Assembly (NCBI GenBank): GCA_016295355.1 | Contig: JAEDLK010000010.1 | Location: 1-48,406 of the forward strand | Direction of reading: 5' to 3' | Origin: Clostridiaceae bacterium | GTDB lineage: Bacteria > Bacillota > Clostridia > Oscillospirales > Acutalibacteraceae | Length of the DNA: 48,406 nt | In this document: piece by piece, positions 31,739 through 41,617 of the stretch | How the letters are laid out: every line of letters begins with the position of its first letter | How positions within the stretch are numbered: position 1 is the first letter of the stretch | The notes under the pieces: model-generated | The model's database searches: none | Told to the model about the DNA's origin: nothing | Seen by the model: only the letters and a program-made list of their open reading frames with translations | Made by a program: the position numbers and the translations under genes

Positions 31739-32475
31739 ACGGCTATCACACCGAGCCGCTTGATTCGGGTGATTTTTGTGTGTCGGTTTCTAAAAATCAT
31801 ACCTTTGGGACAGACGCTGTGTTACTGGCACATTTTGCCTCCCCGAGTAAAAGAGATCGGGCGGTGGATTTGGGCACCGGCTGTGGGATCATACCGTTTC
31901 TGTTTTTACGGGACGGGCTGACCGCCGGGTGCACGGGTCTTGATATCAGCGAAGAAGCCATCGCACTTTGTCGGGACACGGCCGATCGGTTGGCGCTCGG
32001 CGAGCGGTTTAGGCCGATTTGTGCCGATTTAAGCGATTTGTCCGGCATTTTGCCGGCGGGCTGTGCCACACTGGTCACCTGTAATCCGCCTTATACAGCA
32101 GAGGGGCGTGGCCGGATAAACCCCAATTCTTCGGCGGCTATGGCCAGACACGAAACAGCCTGCACATTAAAACAGGTTGTGGCGGCCACGGCCAGATTGT
32201 TAAATTCGGCCGGGCGAGCCTGTTTTTGTCTGCGCCCCGAACGCCTGTGCGAACTCATGGTGTTGATGCATACCTACCGACTGGAACCCAAACGGTTGCG
32301 TTTTGTGGCCAAGGATCCCACCTGTGAACCATGGCTGTTTTTAGCAGAGGGACGCAAGGACGGACATACGGGACTTAGGGTGATGCCTACCTTATATACT
32401 CAAAACGCCGACTCAACCATGACAGACGAGCTCAAAATGATTTACGGAATTTATAAAACAGAGGCAGCGGAATGA
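31723..32475 (+). CDS. TrmN6-like tRNA methyltransferase
   Basis: A 250-residue Rossmann SAM-dependent methyltransferase of the YfiC/TrmN6 (tRNA1-Val A37-N6) or YabB type. FGTDAVLLAHF at the N-terminus, the SAM-binding VDLGTGCGIIPFLFL, CTGLDISEEA and the catalytic NPPY (TCNPPYTAEG) are present, with the R-H-E segment MARHETACTLKQVV after it as in the family. It overlaps cysS by 16 bases, so translation is coupled and T-box control probably extends here. A base on tRNA is the likely target; other N6-adenine substrates are possible. Confidence 0.85.
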   Translation: MVTGINGYHTEPLDSGDFCVSVSKNHTFGTDAVLLAHFASPSKRDRAVDLGTGCGIIPFLFLRDGLTAGCTGLDISEEAIALCRDTADRLALGERFRPICADLSDLSGILPAGCATLVTCNPPYTAEGRGRINPNSSAAMARHETACTLKQVVAATARLLNSAGRACFCLRPERLCELMVLMHTYRLEPKRLRFVAKDPTCEPWLFLAEGRKDGHTGLRVMPTLYTQNADSTMTDELKMIYGIYKTEAAE

Positions 32476-33263
32476 ACAGCCGGCCTTTACGGTATAGGAT
32501 TTTTGAAAAACAGCACCTTGTGAACGGAAGAACCGAAGCACAGGGTGTTGCTTTATTAAGGGATTTCTTATATGGGTTGAACCGTGACAATGTATTGGGT
32601 TTTTGAACAGAAAGTGCCGATTCATGTCGGCTTGATGGGCCTCTCTAAAGTTTGCCAAAATAAATTTGGCATAAACGCCCTCGCTTAGTGCCGCCGAGAA
32701 ATCGAACAGATAGCGATACTGCCCGACCGGCAATCGCCGTAACAGCTCGGCACTTTCACGAAAATGCTCTTTTTTGGGGAAATCTAAATCGGCATCGCAC
32801 AAGCCGGGGAACAGATCGGTATATAAGGTTGTTCAGAGGTGTGACCGGCAGAGTTGCGAAGCTCGCCGTAGCAGTTGGGATATTACAGCTTCATAAAATC
32901 ATCAAAGTCAACATCGGTGATGGTCTTGAACTGCGTCTTGATTCTCCCAAGGTCATAGCCTATTGCGTTGAAACGGAAAGAGACGATAGACGGCAATACC
33001 GGAAAAAGGCCGACCTCGGATCCGATCGGTACTGCTCGGGGTTAAGAGAACTGTATTTCCGGCAGAGAAGCTCTCTATTTTCGGGCAGTCGGGGATAAAC
33101 CTCATCGGGGATTTCAACCTCAGGCGGATATCTCGTTACCATAAGTGCAGAACTTTTCTTTAAGAGCACACAGGATGTAGTGTTTGTTTGCCCAAGCGGG
33201 TACAAGGCACTCCGGGCATGGAACAAAAAGTCATAAAAAAGTCGCAAAAACGCAAAAACGTTG
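32476..33263. other. Interval with decayed coding sequence
   Basis: No intact gene in about 790 bp. A minus-strand open stretch around 32590-32830 (DLDFPKKEHFRESAELLRRL, then PVGQYRYLFDFSAALSEG) has protein-like composition but neither start nor rest of a gene. Another minus stretch near 32960-33140 (VTRYPPEVEIPDEVYPRLPE) is similar. I cannot name either. Confidence 0.45.
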
Positions 33264-33292
33264 TTGACTTTCCACAATAGTTGTTGTATGAT
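33264..33292 (+). promoter_or_regulatory. Promoter of the surface-protein operon
   Basis: TTGACT (33264-33269), 17 bp, TATGAT (33287-33292), about 68 bp before the start of the 1214-residue gene. Confidence 0.65.
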
Positions 33293-33360
33293 AAAGTCAC
33301 ATAAGTATGGTGACGGGGTGTCCCCTTTGACACCGAAACTACAAAAAAGGAGTCAAAACT

Positions 33361-36300
33361 ATGAAGAAAATCATCAGCTTGGTCAGCCTTTTGTTAACAG
33401 CGGTTCTTCTGTTGACAATGGTGACCGTGTCTCCTCTTGCTACGTCCGGCAGCAGCGATGAAACATTGCTGAAAGACGGACTGGGGCGCTGTTATAAGTT
33501 CTCTTACGGCGCTGACGGCGACCGCTATGCGTACGAGATGAACGCGTCGGCCACTTACAAGGGAAACACATTCTATCCGATGTGGGGCTATACCGACCGG
33601 AATGCACAGGCCAATGTGGAATACAAGGCTATGTCTGATGGTGGCGAGGGCAGCACCGACGTGTTGCGCTTTACCGCTACCGGTTCCACCTACTTCACCC
33701 CGTTAACGGCTGATGGTAAACCGTTTGAGGTTGAACCGGGCAAGGAATATGTGGTGAGAATGGATGCCTATATCGAGGTCGAGACAGACTGGTCTCATGT
33801 GATGGCAATGCTGGGCTCTCCGAATGTGCGCTGCGACAGCTGGAGCGAAAGTTACGCCAATAACAGCAAGGCTCTTGTTAAAGGTATCGAGGGTGCCGCC
33901 AAGGCGGAGGATCTTGTCTACGGTTCGCCCATGGACGCTAACCGTCCGTTCAGCTGCCGGGGATTCGGCCGCAATAACGGAAACACGTGGGCTACCGGCG
34001 TCATCGGTGACACCACCTCTTCGGCCTATCACCTGCAGATGAGCCGTGTGTTTGCTGTTCCGGATCCGGATGACACCGGTGTTGAGATGACCGCTGAATA
34101 CAATTCTCAAACCGACAGTTTGTCTTTCGGTCTGCCGATGTATAAGAATAGCGATTTGACCTCCATTAAGGACAGCGACGGCGACGGCGTGCAGGATGTC
34201 CGCACGCTGAACAACTATTTGTGCCTGTTCTTCTCCGGCGGCACTACTAAAGATGAGGAGGGCAACACTGTTCCGTTTACATACAGCATTAAGTCCATTG
34301 AAATCTGGGAAAACAATTACCAGCCGGACATTGAGTTGATCGTTAACGGACAGGTCGAGAGCACCATTCTCGGTGCAGACCGCAGTGTGTTGAAGCTTCA
34401 TGTTCCGAGCTATTGTCCGGAAGGACAAATCTTCACCGGTTGGTATACCGACAGTGCTTGCACCGATCCGGTTGATCGCGGGATGACCTTGGGTGCCACC
34501 GTCACCAAGCTGTATGCCGGGTATAAAACGCCCGAAAGAAGCAACCTGGTTATGACACCGGCGGATTGTATGTCCGCCAAAGTGTATTATCCGCTGACCA
34601 AAGATATTACCACCACCAAGAAGGATGAAGCCGGTAATGTCATCAGCAAGGAGACCGAAAAGGATGTCTATAAAGGCATTCTCAGACAGCACGGTTGGAG
34701 CTTTTCCTCAAATGACGGCCAGGTTATAAAGTACGACGGTCAGGCTTCTTGGGGACAGGTGGGTACAACCATCGTCGCCGACAAGCGCGGTGTTCCGTTC
34801 ATCGTTAACCCGAAGTCCTACTACACCATTACCATTGAATACAAGATCGACGATATCATCCGTGCCGACGAGGTGACTTTGCCTGAAAACCGCAAAGACA
34901 AAGAGGATATTTACGGTATTGACGAAAAGACAGGCAAGCAGGTTTTGAAGCAAGCTGCGTATAACTATACCGGCGGTTCTATTCAGTTGTCTGTCGGTGT
35001 AGGCTTCAGCGTTAATAATGTCTACTCCATCGACGGCAACCGTCCGAATTCCTTGGCACAAGAGGGAACTTTAACCTTTAAGGACGATTCTAACACCGAT
35101 TGGCAGACTGCCACATTCACCATTTACACGGGTGAAATGGAAGGCGAAGTGCCGTTCATGTCCTACACGGTTAACTGCGGTGCGTTGCCGAAGAAGTACA
35201 ATGCTGATGGTTCCTATGCGAGCGATCAGTATCATAACTATGACTTCGGTCACAACGCTTTATCTGTTCGCAAGGTGACGGTTGAAGAATATCCTACTCC
35301 GTTCATCATTTTTGATGCCGGTACCCGTAAGACTATCGCCGGCGGTTCGGTTGGTGCAAGGATCAATCAGCCCAACAACGCTGCCTTCGGTGCTTCCGAC
35401 ATCACCTGGTATGCCGATAAGGAGTTCAAAAAGACCTTCAATTTCAACAATACTTTTGCTGCCGGCGATCGGTTGACCGCTTACTCCGGCACCAGCGTAT
35501 ATGACTTTGAGGATGAGCCCACTCTGAAGCACAACCAAGGTTGGTTTGAATACAGCTTTACTTCTGATGCGGTGGTTGAAGACGGCATTCAAACCTCCGG
35601 TACACATTCCTTTAGAATAGACAGAGATCCGGACAAAAATAAGAACGACGCGTATGTTGTTTTGCAGTATGGCGGCGTTAAGGATCGCACCCACTTCCGG
35701 GATTACTGCTACAAGTTGGATAACAACCGCAAGTACATCATGACCTTTATGTACTATGTTGCTAAGCAGGGTAAGGTGGATGCAAAATTCAGCGCCCATG
35801 CATGTCATCAAACTAGCTTCTGGGGCAACTCTACCACCGTCAGCGACCAGTTTATTGTTCCCATCACCGATCCGACAGGTGTGTGGAGAAGAGGCGCTTT
35901 TGTCGTGGACGGCACCAAGATAAAGGACGCTAATTATGAAAGTGGCAATAATGTTTTGTACTTAAAAATGCAGAAAGGTACCGGCGCTGTCATCTATGTT
36001 GATGATATTACCGTGACCGTTCTGCCGGAGGGCCAGACAGGTTACTATGTTGATAACGGCGGCTGCAGTGCGATCCCGCAGTATGTAACCGGTTCTCTCG
36101 GTGCCAGCTTTGCCAACCAGTTGCCGGAGGCTCCGTCCCTGGATAACTACTTCTTCAAAGGCTATTACGCTTACGATGCCGGCGGTAACAAGAAAGAATT
36201 GCCCCGCAGCGAGATGGTCTTCAGTGAAGAGAAGATGCGTATTCAGGCCGGCTTTGTTCGGTTGATGACGAACCAGGACTTTGAAAATGACAGTTACCGG

Positions 36301-37005
36301 ATGCAGTTAAGCGCTAACGGTGACTACGGTGTTATGGACTTTGACTATGAATTGTATGATTCTACTGCCGAGGGGAACTCGCCCGATAATGTCACTTCCG
36401 GTAAATACTCGTTACACCGAAAGGGCAATACCTGCTACTTTGAGAATGCGCAGGTTCTCTCTCAGGACTTGATGTTGACCAACAGCGACCGTTACACCTT
36501 GACCATGAAGGTGAAGCTGGGCAAACATTTCCAGACCGACGGTGCTGTGAAGTTTGTTAACTGCCGAAGCCCGTATTACGGTTGGGGCACCACCGGTGAA
36601 TACTACGCCATTGCCCCCATTAAGGATCTTTTGGACGGTCAGTGGCATGAAGTCAGTTACACATTTAACTCGGTTGAGGCCTTTATTGCTATCCAGACAC
36701 CGGGTTATTGCGAGATCTTTGTTGACGATATTGTGATTGAGCGTGTGGACGAAAACACACCGTTGTCCGTTAAGCCGAAGTACACCGAATATGTTCAGGC
36801 TCAGCGTGACGCCAACGGCAATCTCATTAAGAAAAACGTTTCCGATATTGATATCACATCGATCATCGATGCTTCCCTGTATATGAAAAACGGGGGCGTG
36901 AACTGGTTGTTGATCGGTTTGATCGGCGGCGGCGCTTTGGTTGTTATCGGTGCCGGTTTGGCTGTGTTCTTCATCCTGCGTGGTCGAAAACGCAAGACCG
37001 CTTAA
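33361..37005 (+). CDS. Membrane-anchored modular surface protein
   Basis: 1214 residues. A signal peptide (about 1-28) is followed by alternating modules. Jelly-roll, CBM4/9-like regions end in YVDDITV-type strands (roughly 35-320, 391-645, 710-890, 962-1135). InlB B-type (Listeria-Bacteroides) repeats with a GWY/GYY core lie near 323-390 (FTGWYTDSACTDP), 647-710 (ITWYADKEFKK) and 893-962 (FKGYYAYDAGG). A C-terminal helix (about 1180-1205) with an RGRKRKTA tail anchors it; no LPXTG. RBS AAAGGAG. It is 19 bp before a GH16 lipoprotein gene, so the pair probably binds and cuts the same extracellular glycan. Fold assignments are from pattern, not search. Confidence 0.82.
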   Translation: MKKIISLVSLLLTAVLLLTMVTVSPLATSGSSDETLLKDGLGRCYKFSYGADGDRYAYEMNASATYKGNTFYPMWGYTDRNAQANVEYKAMSDGGEGSTDVLRFTATGSTYFTPLTADGKPFEVEPGKEYVVRMDAYIEVETDWSHVMAMLGSPNVRCDSWSESYANNSKALVKGIEGAAKAEDLVYGSPMDANRPFSCRGFGRNNGNTWATGVIGDTTSSAYHLQMSRVFAVPDPDDTGVEMTAEYNSQTDSLSFGLPMYKNSDLTSIKDSDGDGVQDVRTLNNYLCLFFSGGTTKDEEGNTVPFTYSIKSIEIWENNYQPDIELIVNGQVESTILGADRSVLKLHVPSYCPEGQIFTGWYTDSACTDPVDRGMTLGATVTKLYAGYKTPERSNLVMTPADCMSAKVYYPLTKDITTTKKDEAGNVISKETEKDVYKGILRQHGWSFSSNDGQVIKYDGQASWGQVGTTIVADKRGVPFIVNPKSYYTITIEYKIDDIIRADEVTLPENRKDKEDIYGIDEKTGKQVLKQAAYNYTGGSIQLSVGVGFSVNNVYSIDGNRPNSLAQEGTLTFKDDSNTDWQTATFTIYTGEMEGEVPFMSYTVNCGALPKKYNADGSYASDQYHNYDFGHNALSVRKVTVEEYPTPFIIFDAGTRKTIAGGSVGARINQPNNAAFGASDITWYADKEFKKTFNFNNTFAAGDRLTAYSGTSVYDFEDEPTLKHNQGWFEYSFTSDAVVEDGIQTSGTHSFRIDRDPDKNKNDAYVVLQYGGVKDRTHFRDYCYKLDNNRKYIMTFMYYVAKQGKVDAKFSAHACHQTSFWGNSTTVSDQFIVPITDPTGVWRRGAFVVDGTKIKDANYESGNNVLYLKMQKGTGAVIYVDDITVTVLPEGQTGYYVDNGGCSAIPQYVTGSLGASFANQLPEAPSLDNYFFKGYYAYDAGGNKKELPRSEMVFSEEKMRIQAGFVRLMTNQDFENDSYRMQLSANGDYGVMDFDYELYDSTAEGNSPDNVTSGKYSLHRKGNTCYFENAQVLSQDLMLTNSDRYTLTMKVKLGKHFQTDGAVKFVNCRSPYYGWGTTGEYYAIAPIKDLLDGQWHEVSYTFNSVEAFIAIQTPGYCEIFVDDIVIERVDENTPLSVKPKYTEYVQAQRDANGNLIKKNVSDIDITSIIDASLYMKNGGVNWLLIGLIGGGALVVIGAGLAVFFILRGRKRKTA

Positions 37006-37024
37006 GAAAGGAAGGTAAACTGAT

Positions 37025-38893
37025 ATGAAAATGAAAAGAATTTTTTCACTTATCATGGCAGTGGCCATGGTCGTTACCGTTCTTTCTGCATGTTCCTTGG
37101 GCAACAGCAAGGTGTCGGTACCCGGCACTATCGATGAGGAAGGACGTTTCATCTTTACGGTTATCCGCGGTGATGCTTCCGGCCAAACCGTTGAGTCGGC
37201 GGCAAAGGATGTCCGTGCCGCTATTAAAGAAAACTTCGATTGCAAGGTGACTATTTCCAAGGATTCCGCTGTTGAAAACTTGGAGGGCAGTTACGAGATT
37301 TTGGTTGGCGATACCGACCGCCCTGAATCTGATCAAGCTCGTCAGGTTCTCAAGGATAACCGTGATGCTAACGCCTACGATTTTGTCGTCAAGGTTATCG
37401 GTACCAAGATTTGCATTCAGGCCACAACCGATGACATGGTTGCCGTGGCTTGCAAATGGTTCATTGATACATTCTGCGACGATCTGAACGCTTGGGCGTT
37501 GTTAAAGGAAGACTATCAGTTTTTGTATGCTCCGTCTGCCGATACCATTAGTAATAAGGTTGGCGGTGTTGACCTGGGTCTATACACCATCGTTAAGCCG
37601 TTGGAGTACTCGTATGTTATTGGCAAGCAGGTTGATGAGTTGAGAGATTTCTACAAGCTCTATGGTTTCTCTATGGCTTATCTTGAAGACATTGATCCTG
37701 AAACTTCTTACGAAATTTTGGTTGGTAATACCGATCGTGCTGCCAGCAAGGCAGTTTCGGTTGAGGGCGACAACTATGTGATCAAGGTTGTCGGCACCAA
37801 GCTGGTTGTTAAGGGCGGTACTGATTTGGCTACCTACCGCGGTATGAAGGCTGTGGTTGACGCTGTTAAAGCCAGCAAGGACGGAAATTACTTTGATTGG
37901 TCTGACGGCTATGTTCAAAACGGTAAGTATGATCCGACCGAAGAACATGTCTACACCTTAAACTTCTATGATGACTTTGATGCGCCGTTGAACACCACCA
38001 TTTGGGGCGACTACAACTATGCACACATTAATGGTAATGGTGCTTCCTGCTTGGGTGGTACCCAGTACCATGTTGACCCCATGAACAATTGTCAATTTCC
38101 CGGTGGTTTGACCCACCAGTACATTTACACCTCGGACGGTTCCTTGGTAATGACTACTGAAAAGGTCAGCGATGTTGACTTTGTTGCCTCTGCTGTGTCC
38201 ACCTTTATGTCTATGCTGTACAAGTACGGTATTTACGAAGTGCGCGGTATGCAGGGTAAGAACCCCGGCGCTATGTCTTACTGGTTGAATGGTACCGGCG
38301 AACAGAACTTGCGTACCCGCTACGGAGATATTACCAGAAGCTGTATGACCGAGGTTGACTTGATTGAAACCTACGGTAGTCAGAATTCTTTCGGTTCCAA
38401 TGTTCACCGTTGGTGGGTTGACTACAGCGCTGATATGCAATCCTCTCAGAACGGACACAACTCTATGGGCGGCAGCTCGATCTACCACACCAATGACAAC
38501 AACATGGACTTTAAGTTCGATTCCAAGCGTTACGGCGGAGACCTGTCCACGGATTACCACACCTACACCTACTATTGGGACGACGAGTGCATGAAGTTCG
38601 GCTTTGACGGCAAGATCTTCTGCGACTATCAGTATGTTGATGAGCAGTCTGTTTCGGTTCACTGCTTACTGAATTACCTGATCTTCGGTTACGGTATGGG
38701 CAGCGCTTCCTACGGCGCCACTTGGAAGAAGGATGTCAGCCCCGAGCTGTGCGAGGCTCGCATTGACAGCGTTAAGATTTACCAGACGGATGCGATTAAC
38801 AGCCAGATGGTTCAAAGCGTCAGTGAGTATGTCAAAACGCTTCCTGAAACCAAGATTCAGTATCCGAACATCCCGATCAAGGGCACTTATTGA
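37025..38893 (+). CDS. GH16-type lipoprotein glycoside hydrolase
   Basis: 622 residues. The signal ends in lipobox LSAC (Cys23), so it should be tethered to the outer membrane face. Two similar alpha/beta modules follow (about 40-165 and 185-295), each with YEILVGDTDR or YEILVGNTDR, resembling N-terminal domains of other glycosidases. The C-terminal domain (about 318-605) is GH16-like: FYDDFDAPLNTTIWGDY, KYGIYEVRGM and the active site EVDLIE (Glu443, Asp445, Glu448) matching ExDxxE, with HTYTYYWDDECMKFGFDGK. GH16 enzymes cut beta-1,3/1,4-glucans, galactans and relatives; specificity is open. Co-transcribed with the upstream modular protein and closed by a terminator. Confidence 0.85.
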   Translation: MKMKRIFSLIMAVAMVVTVLSACSLGNSKVSVPGTIDEEGRFIFTVIRGDASGQTVESAAKDVRAAIKENFDCKVTISKDSAVENLEGSYEILVGDTDRPESDQARQVLKDNRDANAYDFVVKVIGTKICIQATTDDMVAVACKWFIDTFCDDLNAWALLKEDYQFLYAPSADTISNKVGGVDLGLYTIVKPLEYSYVIGKQVDELRDFYKLYGFSMAYLEDIDPETSYEILVGNTDRAASKAVSVEGDNYVIKVVGTKLVVKGGTDLATYRGMKAVVDAVKASKDGNYFDWSDGYVQNGKYDPTEEHVYTLNFYDDFDAPLNTTIWGDYNYAHINGNGASCLGGTQYHVDPMNNCQFPGGLTHQYIYTSDGSLVMTTEKVSDVDFVASAVSTFMSMLYKYGIYEVRGMQGKNPGAMSYWLNGTGEQNLRTRYGDITRSCMTEVDLIETYGSQNSFGSNVHRWWVDYSADMQSSQNGHNSMGGSSIYHTNDNNMDFKFDSKRYGGDLSTDYHTYTYYWDDECMKFGFDGKIFCDYQYVDEQSVSVHCLLNYLIFGYGMGSASYGATWKKDVSPELCEARIDSVKIYQTDAINSQMVQSVSEYVKTLPETKIQYPNIPIKGTY

Positions 38894-38896
38894 TAC

Positions 38897-38931
38897 AAAA
38901 AACGGCAGACCAAACGGTCTGCCGTTTTTTT
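38897..38931 (+). terminator. Terminator of the GH16 operon
   Basis: GGCAGACC (38904-38911) / GGTCTGCC (38916-38923) extended by A6 and T8 tracts. Confidence 0.92.
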
Positions 38932-39268
38932 GATGATTATTTCATGGTTGGTTGTGCGGTCACTTCCGGTTATGAACAATCTCTCAGTCAGCATGGCAGA
39001 CAGGATCTTTTGCAAAATGATCTCACGGCAAAAGACAACCTCATAATGATATAAATTCCCGTTTTCACGATTTTGCCGACGCTTTCAATCTTTGTTGTAG
39101 GAGATTGCCGGAAGGAAAGATTTGAGCAAATGAGATGACAAAAATTCGAAGGAAAAGGCACTGTCAGCCATGGTGTGTCAATGTATGAAAATGCCTTCAG
39201 CTGGCATATAATATATTCAAGGCGGTAAGGCGGGCACACGGGAAAGCAAATGTATTTTGACTTTCCGA
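38932..39268. other. Gene-free interval before dut
   Basis: About 340 bp. I see no recognisable gene, only the dut promoter at its right end. Confidence 0.5.
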
Positions 39269-39297
39269 TTGAATTTATACCGCCGGTATGGTATACT
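39269..39297 (+). promoter_or_regulatory. Promoter of dut
   Basis: TTGAAT (39269-39274), 17 bp, TATACT (39292-39297), 27 bp before the start codon. Confidence 0.7.
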
Positions 39298-39324
39298 GAA
39301 AAAAAGAATTTTTGGAGGTATAGA

Positions 39325-39762
39325 ATGGTCATTCAAGTGAAACGACTGGTTGAAGAGGCCACTCTTCCCACCCGAGGATCTTCTGCCGCGGCCGGCTATG
39401 ATTTGCACGCCTGTCTGCCTGATGGCGATGTAGCCATTCCACCGAATAAAACCGTTAAGATTGGCACCGGCTTGGCTTTTGCGCTACCACAGGGATACTT
39501 CGGTGCGATTTTTGCCCGTAGCGGATTGGCCTGTAAACAGGGCATTCGCCCGGCAAACTGTGTCGGCGTTGGTGACGCAGATTATCGGGGCGAGTATATT
39601 GTGGCGTTGCACAACGACAGTGACAGGGTCTTTACGGTGCATCACGGAGATCGCATTGCCCAGTTGGTGATTCTGCCGTTTCTGCCTGCGGAATTTACGG
39701 AAGTCAGTTCATTAGATGAAACCGAACGGGGCGCAGGCGGTTTCGGATCAACGGGACGGTGA
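39325..39762 (+). CDS. dut: dUTP diphosphatase
   Basis: A 145-residue trimeric dUTPase hydrolysing dUTP to dUMP. Motif 1 AGYDLHA, motif 2 ARSGLA, motif 3 GVGDADYRGEY with the catalytic Asp and Tyr, motif 4 GDRIAQLVI and the C-terminal motif 5 RGAGGFGSTGR are all visible. Motif 3 more often reads GVIDSDYRGE; the Gly for Ile is a minor variation. Start at 39325 has GGAGG seven nt upstream. The next gene begins 4 bp after its stop. Confidence 0.95.
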   Translation: MVIQVKRLVEEATLPTRGSSAAAGYDLHACLPDGDVAIPPNKTVKIGTGLAFALPQGYFGAIFARSGLACKQGIRPANCVGVGDADYRGEYIVALHNDSDRVFTVHHGDRIAQLVILPFLPAEFTEVSSLDETERGAGGFGSTGR

Positions 39763-39766
39763 GTGC

Positions 39767-40309
39767 ATGAATATTTGTGTCTTCGGCGCAGCTAACAACT
39801 GTATCGATGCGATTTATCTTCAAACAGCGGAGGCCTTAGGCGAGGAGCTGGCTCGCAGAGGGCATACCCTGGTATTCGGCGGCGGAAAAAACGGGGTGAT
39901 GGGTGGCACGGCACGGGGCGCCAGTCGACTGGGTGGTCACATCATCGGTGTAGCACCGGAATTTTTCCGTCCGGACGGCGTTTTGTATGAGGATTGTGCT
40001 GAATTTATCTATACCGGTGACATGAGAACTCGTAAGGCCGCCCTCGAGGATCATGCCGACGCATTTATTGTGGCACCGGGTGGCGTGGGTACTTACGATG
40101 AGCTATTTGAGGTGCTGACGCTGATTAAACTCGGACAGATGCACAAGCCGGTGGTTCTGTATAATGTGAACGGTTACTACGACCCGCTTATGGCGTTGCT
40201 TGAGCATACGCATCATGAGGGTTTTTTGACCGAATCGGCTGACACGCTCCTATATGCAACAGACAATCTGACGGAAGTGATGGACTTTTTGGAACATTCG
40301 GTCGAATAA
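39767..40309 (+). CDS. LOG-family protein (TIGR00730)
   Basis: A 180-residue Rossmann-like protein of the LOG/lysine-decarboxylase-like family. The nucleotide-binding GGGKNGVMGGTARGA and the signature PGGVGTYDELFEVLT are clear; RTRKAALEDHADAFIV belongs to the active-site helix. Characterised relatives release nucleobase from cytokinin riboside monophosphates or other nucleoside monophosphates, so nucleotide turnover fits its place beside dut. Start at 39767 (MNICVFG); the frame opens earlier inside dut. Four bases separate the two genes. Confidence 0.9.
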   Translation: MNICVFGAANNCIDAIYLQTAEALGEELARRGHTLVFGGGKNGVMGGTARGASRLGGHIIGVAPEFFRPDGVLYEDCAEFIYTGDMRTRKAALEDHADAFIVAPGGVGTYDELFEVLTLIKLGQMHKPVVLYNVNGYYDPLMALLEHTHHEGFLTESADTLLYATDNLTEVMDFLEHSVE

Positions 40310-40478
40310 CCGGCAAAAAATGATCGTCAACGGGCAGGTTAGTCAAGCCGATGTAACGGCAAGAGACAAACCGTCTGCCGGCGGACGGCATAGAAAGCCC
40401 GGTAAGACAACACCTTTAGCGAAGCAAGGCTACATACAGGATGCCCTCCATGTTGGGCAAGTGGTTTTTTATCCAAAT
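40310..40478. other. Spacer before a terminator
   Basis: About 170 bp without a recognisable gene. Confidence 0.45.
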
Positions 40479-40516
40479 AATAATCTCGGCAATACTTGTG
40501 TATTGCCGAGATTATT
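40479..40516. terminator. Bidirectional terminator
   Basis: A perfect 16-bp stem AATAATCTCGGCAATA (40479-40494) / TATTGCCGAGATTATT (40501-40516), loop 6 nt, between convergent genes; T-rich on both sides. Confidence 0.75.
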
Positions 40517-40611
40517 TGTTGCAACATGAGCGAAAAAGCGCCGTTGGAAACCGGCTTTTTGGTGTGTCGTGCCGCCCAAATGCAGACCGTGTTGCTTTTT
40601 TAACTAAGCCA

Positions 40612-41463
40612 TCAATACTTAAGCGGTGTTTCCAAGTTGACCGTTTCCGGCGGCGTTTCCAACAGATGCGGATCGGCCAAATACCTGCGCATGCTACGAA
40701 ATGCCATAGCATAATAACTGCCCGAACAGATACGCTCATCCATCACAACGCCGAACGGAATACAACGTTCCAGTTCAATACCGCCGTCCTTGGTGCGACG
40801 GGGAATATCCCGCATATTGCCCATGGTCATCAGCACGCTGGTTGTGCCGAAATTGTAGACATGATGGAAAATATGGTTGGTGCGAATACTGGCCAAATTA
40901 GAGATGGTCATACTGGCATGGAAGGGGCTGGCTTCAATAATCGAACGGGGTAGCAGACCGTGCTTATCCAGCCACTTGAGCGTGTTTACGCCGAACCGAA
41001 GCAACCCGGGGAAAGACAGAAGTCCTTTGGCCAGCTTATCGGTTTTATTATCACCTTCGGCGTTCTTATTCTTTTCAATATATTCGTTGAGCTTGCGGTT
41101 GACATCAAAGATCGTGTCGTGGGGGTCAAGATTTACCTTGGACATCGTGCCGTTATCCATCTGCCCGCCTTTGAGCACCACCATGCCTACCACAAATTCA
41201 TTACGGGCATAGATGTTTTTATTCACAACAAAGCGGTTCAACAGCGGAAATTCACCAATGACACGGGTGTAGGCGGCAATGACCACCGACAAATGGCTGA
41301 TGCGAACGCCTTCCTTACGCTTTTCGTTTAGGTAGGCGCGAATGGGGGCCTCGGGAATGTCCAACTCCACCGCATTCAGTGCATCGCAACGCTGATTCAT
41401 AATATGGGGAACCACCGCATATTCAACATCGGTGCATTTTACACGGACTCCGTCTTTTCTCAT
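40612..41463 (-). CDS. E2/CAT-fold acyltransferase lacking the HxxxD motif
   Basis: A 283-residue protein of the 2-oxoacid dehydrogenase E2/chloramphenicol acetyltransferase fold, without lipoyl or peripheral-subunit domains. PHIMNQRCDALNAVELDI and the region AYLNEKRKEGVRISHLSVVI match the start of the catalytic domain; ASMTISNLASI and GTTSVLMTMGNM the strand before the active site. Where E2 enzymes have HRVVDG, this has ERICSG (in MDERICSGSYYAMAFRSMRR), so the catalytic His and Asp are missing. Such proteins are annotated as E2 in many Clostridia, but with no dehydrogenase genes nearby a dehydrogenase role is unlikely. The start at 41463 is preceded by GAGGAG. Function unknown. Confidence 0.8.
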   Translation of the reverse strand: MRKDGVRVKCTDVEYAVVPHIMNQRCDALNAVELDIPEAPIRAYLNEKRKEGVRISHLSVVIAAYTRVIGEFPLLNRFVVNKNIYARNEFVVGMVVLKGGQMDNGTMSKVNLDPHDTIFDVNRKLNEYIEKNKNAEGDNKTDKLAKGLLSFPGLLRFGVNTLKWLDKHGLLPRSIIEASPFHASMTISNLASIRTNHIFHHVYNFGTTSVLMTMGNMRDIPRRTKDGGIELERCIPFGVVMDERICSGSYYAMAFRSMRRYLADPHLLETPPETVNLETPLKY

Positions 41464-41617
41464 GGCACAAGCTCCTCTACAGCAATATATTACAAGAATA
41501 CACGGATTTTTGGCGATTGTCAATGTTTTTGTACAAACCATGACGGCCAAAAATAACCTTGACTTGCCGTAGGCACAATGGTAAAATAAAAGCAGAATTG
41601 ATTGGGAGGTGTGCCGT

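Noticed and set aside
33703..34692. Long minus-strand open frame (about 330 codons) inside the 1214-residue gene
   Set aside because: It has no ribosome site or recognisable motif and arises from the codon pattern of the real gene on the plus strand.
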